NCBI GenBank assembly: GCA_050945695.1
Contig: JBMNTK010000203.1
Span: 1-6,881, forward strand
Reading direction: 5' to 3'
Origin: Ch71 sp050945695
GTDB taxonomy: Bacteria; Chloroflexota; Anaerolineae; DRVO01
DNA: 6,881 nucleotides
The notes below the pieces were generated by a model. It saw nothing but the letters and a program-made list of their open reading frames with translations. It searched no databases and had not been told where the DNA came from. The position numbers were made by a program, and so were the translations under genes. The stretch's first letter is position 1. Each line of letters opens with the position of its first letter. Shown piece by piece: positions 5,961 through 6,881 of this stretch.

Positions 5961-5966
5961 GAGAGG
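5960..5966 (+). promoter_or_regulatory. Ribosome binding site favouring a GTG start for the kinase
   Basis: GGAGAGG lies 3 bases before the GTG at 5970, with its GGAG part 6 bases away. The in-frame ATG at 5982 has only a G-run directly touching it. The site begins at the last base of the regulator's stop codon, which implies translational coupling. Confidence 0.55.
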
Positions 5967-5969
5967 AAT

Positions 5970-6881
5970 GTGCGCCTGGGGATGCGGTGGCGGATCGCCC
6001 TACCCTACATGCTCGTGGTCCTGGTCGTCACCGCGGCTCTGGGGCTGTACCTCTCTCAAGGGCTGCGCCGCGCCCTCATGGACGGCTACCGCTCCCGCCT
6101 GCTGGCCGAGGCCTCCCTGGTCAGCCTCTTCCTCAGCGAGGGCGCATCCGCGCCGGACCCACAGTACGTGGCCGACCGCTGGACCGACCGGCTGGACTCC
6201 CGGCTGACCATCATCGCCCGGAACGGTGTCGTCCTGGCGGACTCCCACTCCAACCCACAGGCCATGGACAACCACCTGGACCGTCCTGAGGTGCAGCAGG
6301 CCCTTAGCGACGGCGTAGGCACCTCAGAGCGTCGGAGCGACACCACCGGCCACACCATGCTCTACCTAGCCCTCGTCCCAGCGGGGACGGACGCTTCTCT
6401 GCCCATCATCCGGGTTTCCGTCTCACTGCAGGAGATCGACTCAGGCATCGCCCGGATGCAGAGGACGCTCATGGCCACGGCGCTGGGCATCTCTGCCGTC
6501 GTCATGGCCCTCTCCTTCGTCCTGGCCGACCGCATCACTCGACCCCTGCGCCGCCTCACCGACCGTGTTCTGCACTCCCGCCTGCCCACGGAGGGTGTGC
6601 AGACCGACAGCTACGACGAGGTCGAGAGCCTGGCCGGTGCCTTTGGACAGATGACATCCGAACTGAGCCAGCGGCTGGACGCTCTGGCCGAGGAACGGAA
6701 TAAGGTCTCGCTGGTGCTAGCTCACCTGAACGACGGGGTGATGATCACCGACTCGGACGGAGTGATCCGTCTCATCAACCCTGCTGCCGTTCGCCTTCTC
6801 GACCTCGGCCGGGAGAGTGGCCTCGTCGGCAGATCGCTGACGGAGGCTGTTGCCAACGAGAACGTGCTCGAGGTGTGGCGG
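5970..6881 (+). CDS. PhoR-like membrane sensor histidine kinase, N-terminal 304 residues (runs off the right edge)
   Basis: This is the probable partner kinase of the regulator that ends 9 bases upstream. The first transmembrane helix is at about 8-28 (IALPYMLVVLVVTAALGLYL). An extracytoplasmic sensor region follows (about 29-164), of the small PAS-like kind: ARNGVVLADS at 83-92, then RPEVQQAL, a TSERRSDTTG loop and LYLALVP. The second helix is at about 166-186, HAMP at about 187-240 (DRITRPLRRLTDRV, then DEVESLAGAFGQM), and a cytoplasmic PAS from about 243 (VLAHLNDGVMITDSDGVIRLINPA). The HisKA and ATPase domains lie beyond the window, so kinase activity is inferred from architecture and operon position. 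I prefer the GTG at 5970, giving MRLGMRWRIALPY; the ATG at 5982 is the alternative and removes four residues. This layout is typical of Gram-positive and Chloroflexota PhoR/WalK-type kinases; the stimulus is unknown. Confidence 0.92.
   Translation, partial: MRLGMRWRIALPYMLVVLVVTAALGLYLSQGLRRALMDGYRSRLLAEASLVSLFLSEGASAPDPQYVADRWTDRLDSRLTIIARNGVVLADSHSNPQAMDNHLDRPEVQQALSDGVGTSERRSDTTGHTMLYLALVPAGTDASLPIIRVSVSLQEIDSGIARMQRTLMATALGISAVVMALSFVLADRITRPLRRLTDRVLHSRLPTEGVQTDSYDEVESLAGAFGQMTSELSQRLDALAEERNKVSLVLAHLNDGVMITDSDGVIRLINPAAVRLLDLGRESGLVGRSLTEAVANENVLEVWR

Noticed and set aside
5968..6207. An ATG-started frame overlapping the start of the kinase
   Set aside because: It is out of frame with the kinase's membrane helix and HAMP domain and encodes a tryptophan/proline/serine-rich shadow. 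The GTG at 5970 starts the real frame.
5444..6289. A 281-codon plus-strand frame across the regulator and kinase genes
   Set aside because: It overlaps two clearly recognised genes in another frame. The translation is proline-, arginine- and glycine-rich low-complexity sequence.

Overview
The window is GC-rich DNA (most codons end in G or C) that looks like the chromosome of a free-living bacterium. I favour Chloroflexota (an Anaerolineae-like lineage). The reasons are a long cytosolic PAS/GAF sensor, a Gram-positive-type LexA box (as I recall, also reported for Dehalococcoides), and an intergenic compound palindrome of a style I associate with those genomes. This assignment is inference, because no marker gene is present.

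Layout. Positions 1-2239 (minus strand) hold the first 746 codons of a multi-PAS/GAF sensory protein whose output domain lies beyond the left edge. A 444-bp divergent intergenic region follows, with an AT-rich palindrome and a leader hairpin. Positions 2684-3850 (plus) encode a complete class I/II PLP-dependent aminotransferase. A convergent minus-strand gene (3828-4628) overlaps its last 23 bp and encodes a 266-residue protein with 16 cysteines that I do not recognise. This gene has a strong promoter whose -10 element abuts a perfect 16-bp palindrome containing GAACATATGTTC, the Gram-positive LexA box, so it is probably a DNA-damage (SOS) gene. Roughly 560 bp without a gene follow, containing a short tandem repeat and an 87-bp nested palindrome with the shape of a three-way junction. 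Positions 5253-5960 and 5970-6881 (plus) encode an OmpR/PhoB-family response regulator and the N-terminal part of its PhoR-like membrane histidine kinase, which runs off the right edge.

How the genes relate. The regulator and kinase form an ordinary two-component operon with a 9-nt gap. The left sensor, the aminotransferase and the cysteine-rich gene look like separate transcription units. The most interesting object is the putative SOS-controlled cysteine-rich protein: an unrecognised, probably metal-binding protein with unusually clear regulatory DNA. No RNA gene, CRISPR array, transposase or phage gene was seen.
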